From Dioszegia crocea (Eukaryota; Basidiomycota; Tremellomycetes; Tremellales; Bulleribasidiaceae), in assembly GCA_001600615.1 (NCBI GenBank), contig BCKK01000001.1:3353826-3417825 (forward strand): DNA of 64,000 bases, read 5' to 3'. A program made the translations under genes and the position numbers. Positions 21,085 to 31,827 of this stretch are shown here, piece after piece. Below the pieces are notes generated by a model. The model did no database searches, was not told where the DNA came from, and saw only the letters and a program-made list of their open reading frames with translations. Within the stretch, counting starts at the first letter, position 1. Each line of letters opens with the position of its first letter.

Positions 21085-24000
21085 CTACGTTCCATCGCCG
21101 TCTTCCCTATCACCCTCGATCTGGCCCGAGAGCGATAGAGGCGACTCGAGACCGACATCCCCCGATCCACTCTTCAGTAGTTGCGATCCGGCTACGTCTC
21201 CTCCAGGCGAAGGTGAGGGCGGATCGATGGTAGTCTCGTCGGCAAAGACGTCCGATGGATCGGTGTCAACGCTCGGGCTGAAAAGATCGTCCAGCATCTT
21301 CTGCGCCAGACTCCCATAATCCGACTCATCCCCGATGGACGGAAGCATGAAGTCCGAAAAGTCGCTGTTCGCAGGGATTGGGGACAGAGGGGGTGCAGCA
21401 GCTCGTCGCTCTCGTTTGACGCGGGGGGTGCCTTCGAGCTTGAGTCTTTGCAGTCGGGCATCGATGAGGTTGCCTTCCGAGGCTGATGCACCTGTGGGTT
21501 GAGGTGAAAGAGCGGCTCGTGCTGCTGCGCGCCGATCTCGAGCTACAACCTCTTCTTGCTTCTGACGATTGGCAAGACGGCAGAACTGATCAGTCAGCAT
21601 ATTGTCACAGGGCAAAACATGACCAAGGAAGAGGACCTACCTTGTAAGAACTCGTGAATGTGCGGAAGATCCCAAAGAACTCCTGACTGGGGATAGGCCG
21701 CCCCATTTCCTCCCCCTCGCCATAATACGTCTGCACCTCTCTCAAAGCCTTCTCCGCCTGCGTTATCCCATCTCGCAACTCCTTTAATTCCTCCTCTGCA
21801 ACGGCCGCAAAGCGGAACATCTTTCGCGTATAGCCATCGGTAGTGGCCTCGAAATTGTCGTTTAGGGATCTGCGAATGTAACGAATTTCCTCCAGCATTG
21901 ATCTGCTCGAAGACTGCATGTCCTGGAAATTGACTTATGCGTTAGCACTGCCGAGACATAGACTCACCTCTATTTGCATCTGATGGCCTAGCCAGCTCAT
22001 CGAGGAATCCCTCGAGTTCCGGGAAGTTTATGCTCACTTGACGCTCCAGGAAGTGCAATAGATTCTGCCCGCTGCTCGATTTGGTATCAACGAGTCGATT
22101 GATCGAGGCGATCTTAAAGCCGAAAGCACCGCCGGCAAAGTTGGTACCGTTCATGTAGTTCCCGATGTGAAGTATGACCTGACAAAGGCGACGGAAGAGG
22201 GGTGCGGTCTGCAGATCGGTGCACGCGGCAATGAGCAGGTCGAGACTCTGCTTTAGGAGTTCGATGTTTTGGGGGAATCGGACCTGGAAGAGCATGCCTT
22301 TAACACGGTCGGCAAGATGGGGGAGTTGGATCAGCCTGACCATGAGTCGATCGGCTGGATGGAGCAATTCTAATTCCCCTGGCGTGTCCGCGGAGTGGGT
22401 GAGGAGTTTACCGCGCTAATGTCAGCTCCATCGGGTATCATAGCTTACATCGTCGTCATTCGGCAAGACCCCCTGAAGTTCCCTCAGGAAAGTTTCAGAG
22501 CACAGATCTTTGTCGAAGTCTGCAATAGCATCGGATAATCTCTCCGGCGCCTTATTCTTCGCAGCTGTCCCAGCCATGAGAATTTCTGGCGTCAGCCAAA
22601 TTTCAACAGCAACGCACCTATACGTTTCCGGTGTTCCGGACCCAGCACGGACTGCAGCTCTGACTCCTTTTTGCGTTCTACATCAGCTAACTGCGAATCT
22701 TTGTAACTCACTGACTGCATCGCGGATGATCTCCTTTGCCTTGAACTCATCCTCCATTTCGGACCAAAGATTCACCGCCTGCATCTTGCCCATGAGTTCC
22801 GTTTCCGTAAACTCAGTTTCGCCCCAGACAGTCTTGCCCAGCTGGGCTTTGGATACCTTCTCCCATTGCAGCTGCTTCATCTTCTTACTCGCCATGAGCG
22901 ATACGTCTTTCCGGCTGTCATTGGCGCCGTGCAAAAGTGAGGTGATGGGAGCCAGAGGAGCGCGAGATGCAAGATGCGATGCCAAGTTTTGCCTTGGAAG
23001 AGGGGGTGAAGGGGGAGGAGAGCCGTTCTGTGGAGAGGATTTGAGCTTGAACCCGCCCTTGATGCCAGCAAGGACGCCAGCCATGCCCATGCTTTGTACC
23101 GAAGGGGCAATGCCGTTTTTGGTGGACGGATTGATAGGAGCGGAAGAGGAAGCAGTGAGGCCGACTTGGGGAGGGGGAGGTGGCGGTGGAGGCGGAGGTG
23201 GCGGAGGCGGTGGTGGTGGTGGAGGTGGCATGGATGACGACTGGAACTGGGATTGTGTGGAATGCCGGTCTGGCGTTTTGAGATGCTCATCGTCCTCGGT
23301 GACTGTACCTAACGCGCCCTGCAAGGGTGGTAGGAAGTCATCCGCCTCCTCTGACCCGGCTCGGAAGCTCCTTGCGCGGTTGAGAACCTGTGAAGCGAAT
23401 GAGTCGCGCATCCGAGCGGACGACGTTGGTGTCCGGATCTCGAAATTGGACCCGGAGGATGTGTCGCCGGAGTCACCACTCTCCCGGTATGTACTGCGCT
23501 GGTATTCCTTATCTGACAAGCTGACACTTGGCGCGGACGCCGAGCGCGACAGATGGCGATATTGCAGCTCCGCAAGCAGTCGAGCGGGGAGACGACCCTG
23601 AGGGAAACGGTGTATCGACTTCTCGCCGACGTGCGGGGCGTCTGGACCGCCTCGTCTCCGCGTAGGGGTATCACCACCTTCTCGTGGTCGGGTGCTCCGA
23701 GTTGATGCGTTGTTGAGCCCCTTTGGCGACTATGCATCAGCCCCAATTTTCCTATAACTCACGATAGAAAGTGTGCCCTTGACAAGCGCGTCCTCGATAT
23801 GTGCCCGTGTGTCATCCTCAGTGGCGTCCAAGAATTGGCTCCCAGAGACCAATAGTTTGCGCCGGCTCTGTCGGATTTCCCCGGGCGTGGCTCGCTGTAC
23901 TGTGACCTTCTCCGCTTCCAGTACTTCGCCCAGCTCCTCATCCTCCGTTGCGCCCTTCTTCCCCTCACCTCCCTCCAGCTTCTGGATCGTCTTCTTCCGG

Positions 24001-26386
24001 TGCCATTGCTCTCGGAGATCGTGAATAAGCTTTTGACGATTGATGGGGCCTTGGTCCATTCCCGTAACCGTATCAAGATGATTGGTCTCCCGCAGCATGT
24101 TGAACAGCTCCTGGATTATCAACTCGAGATCCGCGATCCGAGCTTCGTAATCCCCTCGACTCCCGACGAGCTGATCTTCAAGCGCGTCGGTTGCAGCTCG
24201 AGACTTCCTCAGTCTTTCAGTCAAGTCATGGACCTGAGCCTTGAGCTGGCCGACAAGACCGTCGTTTCCCCCGGCCATCTCATCCGCCATGTCCGCCTTC
24301 TCTCGATCGGTACGAGACACAGCAGCTTTCAAGAGCTTGATCTCCTCCGTGGCCTGCTCCATCCGATCCTGCTCGACGAATTTGCCAATCAGATGCGTGA
24401 CTGATATACCAAAGGCGCGTGAAAAGTCGTGGCTCATCTCAGGTGTATCGCTGGTGACTATGCTGACGATGAGGCGATCGATGAGCTGGAAGAAGCGAAC
24501 GTAGTCCTGACCCTGCCGTATGAGCAGCATATGTCGCATGGCGTTGAGCAGGTATGCGCTCGCTTTCGTTCCGCGGGTGTTCTGCAGTAGCGCTCGGAGA
24601 ACGTCCTCGGGCGCGCGCATCGAGTGAAGCAGAGTCTGCTGCTGTTCATCTTGCAGTTCCCGCCTATCCGCTTCCGCCTCCTCCTCATAGCCCTGTATCA
24701 GAGCTTGGATTCCTGGTTCCCGCCAAGATCGCACCTTGTCAAAGATTGCAATAAGACCGGCGGATTCGAGTTGGGATCGTACCGAGCACCGAGAGCGTAG
24801 CTGATTGCTGGAAGCCATAAGTTGGGCGAGATAGAGCATGAGAGACTAAGCGTCAGCAGCGTCATCTTGATACTTACGCAGTATTCATGGACATGGACAG
24901 CCTCCTTGAAATCCTTCGACATCCCGACCATACTCCCCATTCTCCCTCTCCCGTCTATCGTCGCCTCTAATTGCCTAAGCCACATGTCGAATTTGCCAAC
25001 CTTATTGGCCACGTCGGCTATAGCAGCGTTGATAGTTTGTTCCACGTAGTCGAAAGCAACCAGAACCATGCCCAGCCCTTTTCGATCTGGTGCATCTTCG
25101 TCGAAGCTGCAGAAGAAGATGAGCATTTCGGCGGCAAGTTTACGACTTGATGCGTGTGGCGAAAGGAGGGATGTGCAGATAGCGTTGACGATTGCCGGGG
25201 TAGACATGGCATCGTGGGCTCCGAGCTAATGGATCAGCTGTGGTGGGGTCATTGTGGACGGGACACGCACCTTATTACTGAGTGAAGCCTTAAGGCATTT
25301 AAGACATTCAAATTCCAGCTCCAGATCCGCCCCGCCGCGATTTTGCCGATTGGTGATACCATTCAAATAGTTTGCCAGCACCATCTGTCCGCGAAGGTCT
25401 AGCCAGTTCCGCATCCATCTATACATCAGCGTAAGCCGGAATACCACTCACTCGACGGGCTCTGTACGCAGGCTGACGCTGAGTTTATTGAAATGGTCCT
25501 TGGTAAAGTTCTTGGTCATGATCTTATTCAAGAACCACTCGGGAGAGTTCTTGACGATGACGCCCTCCCCTCTCGCCTTGCCCGATTTGACCGCCTCATC
25601 ATTCTTCCTCTTTGCATCATACTGCTTCCTAGCGTCCGCATCGATGAGAGTCCACTTCATAGTGGTCGAGAGATTGGACACTGCGCCGGCGGCAGATGTT
25701 GTGGATGCCACCGACGCCCGGGAAGACAGCGTTGGTAATTGAGCAGAGGAACCGAAATCTCTGGTCTCGATAAGCCGAGCGAACATCTTTTCGACCTCAT
25801 CGTCCGAAGGGCGGGGAAAGTTGTAGGACTCGTTTGTAGACGAGGGTCCAAGACCCGGTACAGCGGTAAATGCTTGCTGTACCGGTCGTATTGGGCGATT
25901 TTGCGCATCGACCGAGAAACTAGGATATCGGCCTAGATCCTTGTTGGGATTTTGTAACGAACTGACTGTGGAGACACTCCGTATAGAGGCGGTCTCTGAG
26001 TCCCGGGGCATAGCGTAGGGCTGCCGGTAATCACCCGATGGGAGGGGGGATACGAGACGCTGGTCATTGTACGTGCTGGCGTTCGACGACGAGCGGTGTG
26101 AGCCCTCGGCAGGGGTATTGTAGCCGCTAGACCGTGATTTGCCAGGTACAGGCGGACCCTCCCTTCCGAGCCCCTGATTTGAAGTCGGAGAGGAGATGTG
26201 ATCCTTCAGGTTCTCGTAACCGTTCGTGTCTCGGCGGAGGTTGTGTGTAGAGGGACCGGCGACGGGAGGACCGTTAGACTGAGGGAGTTGATTGTAGGGG
26301 ACACCGCCGAGGCCGGCTGACAGTGGAGGCTGAGGAGTGGAGCCGGAGGAGCGCGAGCTCTTACTTTTTCGAAATAGAGTGTCCAT
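21085..26386 (-). CDS. BNI1: Formin (Bni1-type): GBD/FH3-FH1-FH2-DAD actin nucleator
   Basis: A large multi-exon gene runs from the ATG at 26386 to TAG 21085-21087. The formin order is complete. A disordered N-terminus (MDTLFRKSKSSRSSG) comes first. The Rho-GTPase-binding/FH3 region follows (DEVEKMFARLIETRDFG, PEWFLNKIM, VNAICTSLLSPHASSRKLAAEML, SAYLLNAMRHMLLIRQGQDY), then a coiled coil (TEEIKLLKAAVSRTDREKAD). The FH1 segment holds about 20 consecutive prolines (about 23170-23230). FH2 includes KKMKQLQWEKVSKAQLGKTVW, CQVILHIGNYMNGTNFAGGA and FGFKIASINRLVDTKSSSG. The C-terminus carries KMLDDLF in an acidic context, in DAD position. Formins nucleate unbranched actin cables for polarity and cytokinesis and are opened by Rho GTPases; a RHO3-like GTPase is encoded about 12 kb away. 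The many introns are all short. Confidence 0.92.
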
Positions 26387-26770
26387 TGTTGCCTTTGAAT
26401 CAGTAAGAGTAGGCGTATCAAAGACATTGCGAGCTTACAGAGGGATCAACAATGTCAATGCGAAAAGATCAGGCCAGCCTCGTGAATGCGAGTTCAGTGC
26501 CTGGGCAAATCGACGATATCGGCCAGTGAGAGCCTCTATCGCTTCGCTCGTCACGGCGGTCTGACCGCAGGCAATGCTACGGTGGTGTAGCCTTCTGTGG
26601 TGTATATGAGATGAAGGAATGCGGAGGTGAATAGGGGCAAATCAACAAGGCTTGTGCACGCGCCTCTCGAGCACTTACGTTACCAGACCTGCCTATGGGT
26701 GCCAGTTGGGTGCCGCTTCGATTATGTCCATCATCTCTTACATCTCACAGCTTCAGAAGCAGTCTTGGAT
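26387..26770. promoter_or_regulatory. Divergent intergenic region formin/SCOC-like
   Basis: This region is 384 bases between divergent start codons. A frame upstream of and in phase with the SCOC-like start stays open to about 26627, but it is not conserved-looking. No clear motif is seen. Confidence 0.4.
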
Positions 26771-27067
26771 ATGTCTTTCCAGAGTGATGTCTCTCCTTGG
26801 GCCGTATCCCCAACTGAGAGCTCAAAAGAGCCTACGGTGGAATCCGCACTAGAAAAGGAGAAAGTCATCAAAGACATCATCACCCTTCGTGACGGGCTTC
26901 GGAGTTTGCTTGTTCGCATCACAGAGGTCGAAGGGGACAACGACAAGCTCAAACGGGAGAATGAGATGCTTGCTACATATGTGGAGAATCTGTGAGTCTT
27001 TGGTCTGTTACAGGGACTGATGGGCAGGACTCGCAATTCTGTTGTTGCCGCAGGGGCGAAGCGATGA
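26771..27067 (+). CDS. SCOC/Slo1-like short coiled-coil protein, 86 aa
   Basis: Two exons (26771-26991 and 27028-27067, intron 36 bases) encode 86 residues. The N-terminal 30 residues are Ser/Pro-rich (MSFQSDVSPWAVSPTESS). The rest is one continuous heptad-rich helix (EKEKVIKDIITLRDGLRSLL, then ENEMLATYVENL) followed by TRNSVVAAGAKR. The NDKLKRENEMLATYVENL segment matches the signature of the SCOC family (short coiled-coil protein; yeast Slo1). Members bind Arl1/Arl3-type GTPases at the Golgi and take part in membrane traffic and autophagy regulation. The start at 26771 is preferred over upstream in-phase codons because family members start just before the coil. Confidence 0.8.
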
Positions 27068-27370
27068 GCTGCAGTGTGGAAATTGATTATCCATTGGGCC
27101 ACAGTAAGTCTCACTCTCGTACACGCTGCTTGGCCGACCGGACGTTGCTGATATGTATCCTAGCCCTATGAGTCCTCAGCCACTTTCTCCCACACAATCG
27201 CCTTGCCAGTTGGAAGGGACGATACTGGCAAATGTTGGCGAGGGAAGACGCGAGGCACGCAACGGCGTCTAGCAGTCTGTGGGAGGGGATTGTATACAGC
27301 ATATATTGTCTGATGTACAAACAGGCCTTGAGCTCGATAAACAATTCCAGGTCCAAGCAAACCCGCCGGA
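27068..27370. other. Convergent 3' region SCOC-like / HIRIP3-like
   Basis: About 300 bases lie between two converging genes. Nothing but probable 3' UTRs is seen. The exact left limit depends on how the last HIRIP3-like exon is spliced. Confidence 0.4.
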
Positions 27371-28625
27371 CTAATCGCTCTCCTCGTCTTGCAGGAACGC
27401 CATCACCGCATTCACCGCTCCCTATCGTCAGCTATGGCTGTAAATGTCAAACGTACCCTCTGCTCAGGTTCGTCCTCTATCGGCTGTTGAGAGTAATTCT
27501 TCTTCTCATCCGATCGACGTGTTCGTCCTCGGGCAGACATCCCCCGAGCTTTCTCAAACTCCTTGACTTCGTCTGAGGGGCGCATCAGCTGTAATCACAT
27601 TTTGAGCACCCAGTAACTCACCTAGCTCGGTAGCTAGTTCTCTAGCCTCCTTGATAGTCTTGGCCTTGTTCAACGTCGGCTTGCCCTCCATGCCTAAGCC
27701 TTTTAGGATCTCTTGTAAGATCAATATCTGGGCGTGTGCCTGAAATCAGCGATTGCCTGAGCAGATTGCCTACGGTCGGAGAACGCTCAAACTCTTTAGA
27801 CCTGCTGGTCAGCGTATGTAGTTTAGCACGTGCAGAGCAGGTAGACTCACCATTGCTTGCGCACACCACAGGCATGGACTATCCGCTTCAGATCCGCCGC
27901 CTTAGCTTCCTCCCGAGAGAGCTGCAAGTCAGTCATATGCCCTTGGAGGAATCAACGCGACAGCCAGACTTACACCCTCGTTCGGATCCTTCTTCCCTCT
28001 GCTCTGCAAAACAGTCAGCTGTAGCTCAGAGATCGCAACCAGAGACCCCAAACGCACCTTCTTTGCCTTTGCGCCTTTCGTCCCAGACTTTCCAGCCATT
28101 TCCTTCTTCACCGAGTGGTCCTCTTCAGACTTTCTTTTCTTGCTGGTACGGGCCTTCGGCGGCGCGTCATAGACACTTGACATCTCGGATTCGTCTCCAG
28201 AGCCACTTGGAACCTCGATGGCTTCCTCCGCCTCTGACTCGGGTTGGGGTTCGGGTTCGGGTTCTGGCGAAGGGGAGGATTTCCTTCGTGACTTCTTTCG
28301 CGGTGGTGGAGACGCAGACGCGACGCTGCTTGTCGATGACTCCCCTTGCGCAGAGGCGTCATTCAGGGAGTCCTGAAATATCAGATGATGTCCACAGCTT
28401 CGGACACTCGTGTCAACTCACTAAAGCCTTGTTGACTTCTTCCTTCACGATCTTCTTCCATTCGCCATCAAGTGTGCCCGCTGCAAATCCCATCCTTCTC
28501 GTCACCGCCGCTCGCGCCGTAGCGAAGGAGAATTCTCCACTGTCGATAGCCCCGCCTGGCTCTGCGGCAGTCTGGACCACCTTCCGAACCAGACATTGAA
28601 GTTCGGGGAATTTTGACTTGTTCAT
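27371..28625 (-). CDS. HIRIP3-like histone chaperone (CHZ motif)
   Basis: The start is taken at the ATG at 28625 (MNKSKFPELQCLVRKVV). The N-terminal domain contains RRMGFAAGTLDGEWKKIVKE. A long Ser/Pro/Glu acidic-basic linker follows (EPEPEPQPESEAEEAIE, SKKRKSEEDHSVKKE). The C-terminal region reads EEAKAADLKRIVHACGVRKQW, then ILQEILKGLGMEGKPTLNKAK and TIKEARELATELDEVKEF. This matches the conserved C-terminal block of HIRIP3, whose CHZ motif binds H2A/H2A.Z-H2B dimers and links to HIRA. The acidic linker and coil fit a nuclear histone chaperone. Introns are short. The 3' end is uncertain: without a last splice the frame stops at 27412; with a GTACGT donor and a GAG acceptor it ends ...ESD at 27371. 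Confidence 0.75.
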
Positions 28626-28795
28626 GATGGAGAGGCAAACGACCGAGTAAAATGCCGACATTTCTCAAGTGGAACCAAACAAGCGTTCAAGCCATGCCTC
28701 TTCGCCTCTGGATGTCTGTGGTTCTAAGATCTGTGCAACAAGTCTTTATTCATTGCAATTGTCCGTTAGATCAAATGTGCCGAGCTAAATCTCAT

Positions 28796-30377
28796 CTATA
28801 GCACAGACGCCGCCCCTCCTAGCAAGCCGGCTACGACGCCCACCATCCACCCCATTCCAAGACTTGAGCTCTCCCATCTTCTACTCCCAGCAGCGCGAGA
28901 GCTCGTTGCCGCCGCACCGCTCGCGCTGACGTTCGAAGCGCGGGTACCAACAGTCTGCGTCCCGCTCCCACTGGCACTTGCGCTCGCGCTCGAGCCAGTA
29001 GTCGACCCAGTCTTGGAGCTAGAGTAAACGTTCACGTAATTGATTTCAAAGTACGCGTTGTCATATTTCTGTCCGGGCTCGTTGATCACGTAGGTGGTGT
29101 AGCTGGTGGATTAGCTAAATTTTGAAGGGGCAAATGTCCAGTTTACCAGGTGTTGGTACCGACAAGGGCGGGACAAGTCTCCTGTAGCACACCTCCGGCG
29201 AAATCGCCGCACAGAGTGATTGTCAGGGTCATAGTTTGGGCTGACTGTCAGCTGAAGCCCGAGCGATAACATGGACCGACGACATACGTGTGAACAGCGA
29301 GGCAATATTGCAAGAGGAGCTCGAGTATGAAGCAACAGGTGTACCCAGAGTACTGGTATCGATGCTGGTGGCTGAAGCCGTAATAGCACTGGGGACGGCG
29401 GATCGCTGGCATTAGCTCAAGCTGGGTACGCCCACTCACAGTCAAGAACCAGACTCTGATCCCCTCAGTGGCCAGCTCGGCAACGTACACACCGCCGCCG
29501 CCCGAGGCAAACCCAGCACCGTACGAGTTGGCGTTGTTGTCTTTGTATGTACATCCTGAATTGCCGAAACCGCCTGTGCAGTTGGTCGATCCTTGAGTTC
29601 CAGTCGTGGTGCCCATGGGTGTTGCGGTACATCTGCACGTCAGCTTGAAGGATGGGCCGAGCTGGGTAGAGACTCACGTTCCAGCAGCATGCATAGCTAC
29701 TTGATTGCCTAAATGTCAGTCTGTGTTCTCTGCAACCATTCAATGTGTCACTCACCCTGTTGAAGATTCACGCCCTCTACGATATCGATCTCACCGCCAG
29801 CGGGCCAATTGGCACCCTCTATTAATCAGCTTACTCCAACAAAATGTCCACCCGGCGAGACTTACGCGTCCAGAATGACGGCCAGACGGAACAGCCATAG
29901 GGCATATGCACAGCATCCATGACCCATACCGTGCCGACAGGATAGGCAGTCTTTGACAAGAGCTTAGGTGCGTATCGTTTCTCGTTGTAGACTACGGAAC
30001 TGGTATTGTCGACTGCGGGAATCAGCACGGACACAACCTATTGCCAGCTCCGACTCTTCACCTTTCAATATCGTCGTACCCGAGCTGGTGGTATAGTATA
30101 GCGATGTGTTTGTAGCAGGTCTGCCCCAGAATACATCACCACTGAATTTGTCAGCTGAGCCTGGGGGCTGAACAAAAATGCTGCTCACTTTGTGGTGTTG
30201 TCGTACGTTGACGGATCGGGTTTCCAGCCGTTCCTTCACTCATCAGTCCTCTGTACAATCTTTGTCGAGCTTCTTGACTGCTCACAAGAAATTTGATCCA
30301 CTCCAGCTCTCGGCCAGAGGATATGTAGCTCCGAGCACAACAGGAGACAGCGCCAAAGCGAAAAGAGATGCGAGCAT
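28796..30377 (-). CDS. Secreted GH16-family glycoside hydrolase, probable GPI anchor
   Basis: The protein begins with a signal peptide (MLASLFALALSPVVLGATY; start 30377 chosen for this, though the frame is open further upstream). Several short exons build a concanavalin-like beta-jelly-roll: DVFWGRPATNTSLYY, KTAYPVGTVWVMDAVHMP, YGCSVWPSFWT, then ANWPAGGEIDIVEGVN. The E-I-D-I-V-E box is the GH16 catalytic signature (nucleophile and acid/base Glu). The C-terminus is a Ser/Thr/Ala-rich stalk ending in a hydrophobic tail (GMGWMVGVVAGLLGGAASVL), the usual pattern for GPI attachment. The enzyme should act at the cell wall or on external beta-glucans; the exact linkage cannot be read. Stop TAG is at 28796-28798. 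Confidence 0.9.
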
Positions 30378-31827
30378 ATTCAGTTGAGGCTTGGTGGCGA
30401 AAAGGTTGATGATCGAAAGAGGGGAATGTGAGTTACGTGCTGAGAGGTGCAGCGTGATCCTTTCAAAGGAGTGTGTGTCTGGTGACTGCGAGAAGAAAGG
30501 GACGGTAAGAGAACAAGGCAAAAGCGTGGTAAAGCACCAAGCGATCGCAGCCAAGCAACCACTAGAGGGCAGTGCAAATACCGACTATCGCCACGTGAAA
30601 AAGTCCAAAACAGTGACAAGGCTCAGTGCCGTTACTTTACGTACAGATCCGTCACGCTGTTCCGCCAGCGTTTCAGCCAGTTTCATCGTGTTTCATCCGC
30701 AGTCCCGTCGAGACATGCTGAACGCGAGCGGCATTCATACGAGAACAAGCAGTGGCGTTGGTCGGAGTGATTGGATGTCGATAGTTGAAGATGTAGCAAG
30801 AAGACCTCGGTGGATTGAGGCTGGCTTATGCTGTTGAATTTGACGATACTAAACTCTCAGGCCGGGATCCCCCCGTAGGCCGCTCGGTGCGCGATGGATT
30901 GATACAGACATGAGCTTGGCCAAGCCATAGATCGGCCACGGGTACGAGAGCCTGATCCGAAGGTAGCGGCTGCAGTGCTCCCCTAGTCAGGTTATTGCTA
31001 AAGGGTCTGAAAGATCTTCCGAAAAGCATGGAGAGATCTGCAGTCCGGGGCAACGTGCCGCCTAATTGGGTAGCAACTAGAATCCTAGATCCTGAGTGGA
31101 CTGGCTCTCTGCGATTTGAAGAAGCGAGCTTGGACTCTATGAGCTCACCTATGGGGAAATTCACAGCCGTATCAGTCCTTGATACGCGGTACTACGAGAA
31201 TTCTACAATGAACCGCAAGGTGCGCTCCAAGCTGATCGTTGGGCGGATATCCCATCATACGTGTCCAGCTGGTTGAGGCCGGAGACGGGGAAGGATAATA
31301 AGGGCGTCACCCGTGTATCCTACGTGTGCAGGGATTGATTACGCTTGCTCAGGCATCTACTCCGCCAGTTAACGAAATGTGCTGAGAGAGTTTGCAAAAT
31401 CTACAATTGAGGATGGATTCCTCTTGCGTAGCACTAGCTAGCCAATAAGGGATAGCGCATTATCTGGACCTGCGTTGTATGATAGACACACTGGGGATGA
31501 TGTCCGTGAAGACAAAGGTAGATCCTGATTGTGGAGAACACAGAGAATGCCGAACGGTGATGACACGCGGCTCGTTCGTGTGTTCTGGCTTGTCCAGTGT
31601 CGAGCTTTACAAGTCGGTCGCTCGGTAATCTCGAATTGCGACCTACTCCTTTGGGCAAAGTAGCTTATGATTTGACGGCAGCGTTGTCTTGAGAACAATT
31701 TGGGACTTCACGCCATTTCTGCATTTTCACAAGCGGCATGGTAAGGGGATTTGGTCTGATCGAATCTAAGTGGGAACATCATGCACCAAATCGCCAAAGA
31801 GATATGCATGAGGTGCACCGGCAAACC
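30378..31827. other. 1.4-kb intergenic region
   Basis: This region is upstream of the GH16 gene and downstream of MKT1. Frames up to 148 codons exist on both strands but show no domain and no exon-like codon use that I trust. It is probably the GH16 promoter. Confidence 0.5.

Noticed and set aside
23170..23232. GGT/GGA microsatellite as an independent repeat feature
   Set aside because: It is the coding poly-Pro tract of the formin FH1 domain and is explained by that function.
22510..23601. 363-codon plus-strand frame with a Gly run
   Set aside because: It is the antisense of the formin FH1/FH2 exons; the Gly run is the reverse of the poly-Pro tract.
30391..30837. 148-codon plus-strand frame upstream of the GH16 gene
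   Set aside because: It has no domain, protein-like segments or splice partners. It overlaps the likely GH16 promoter and leader.
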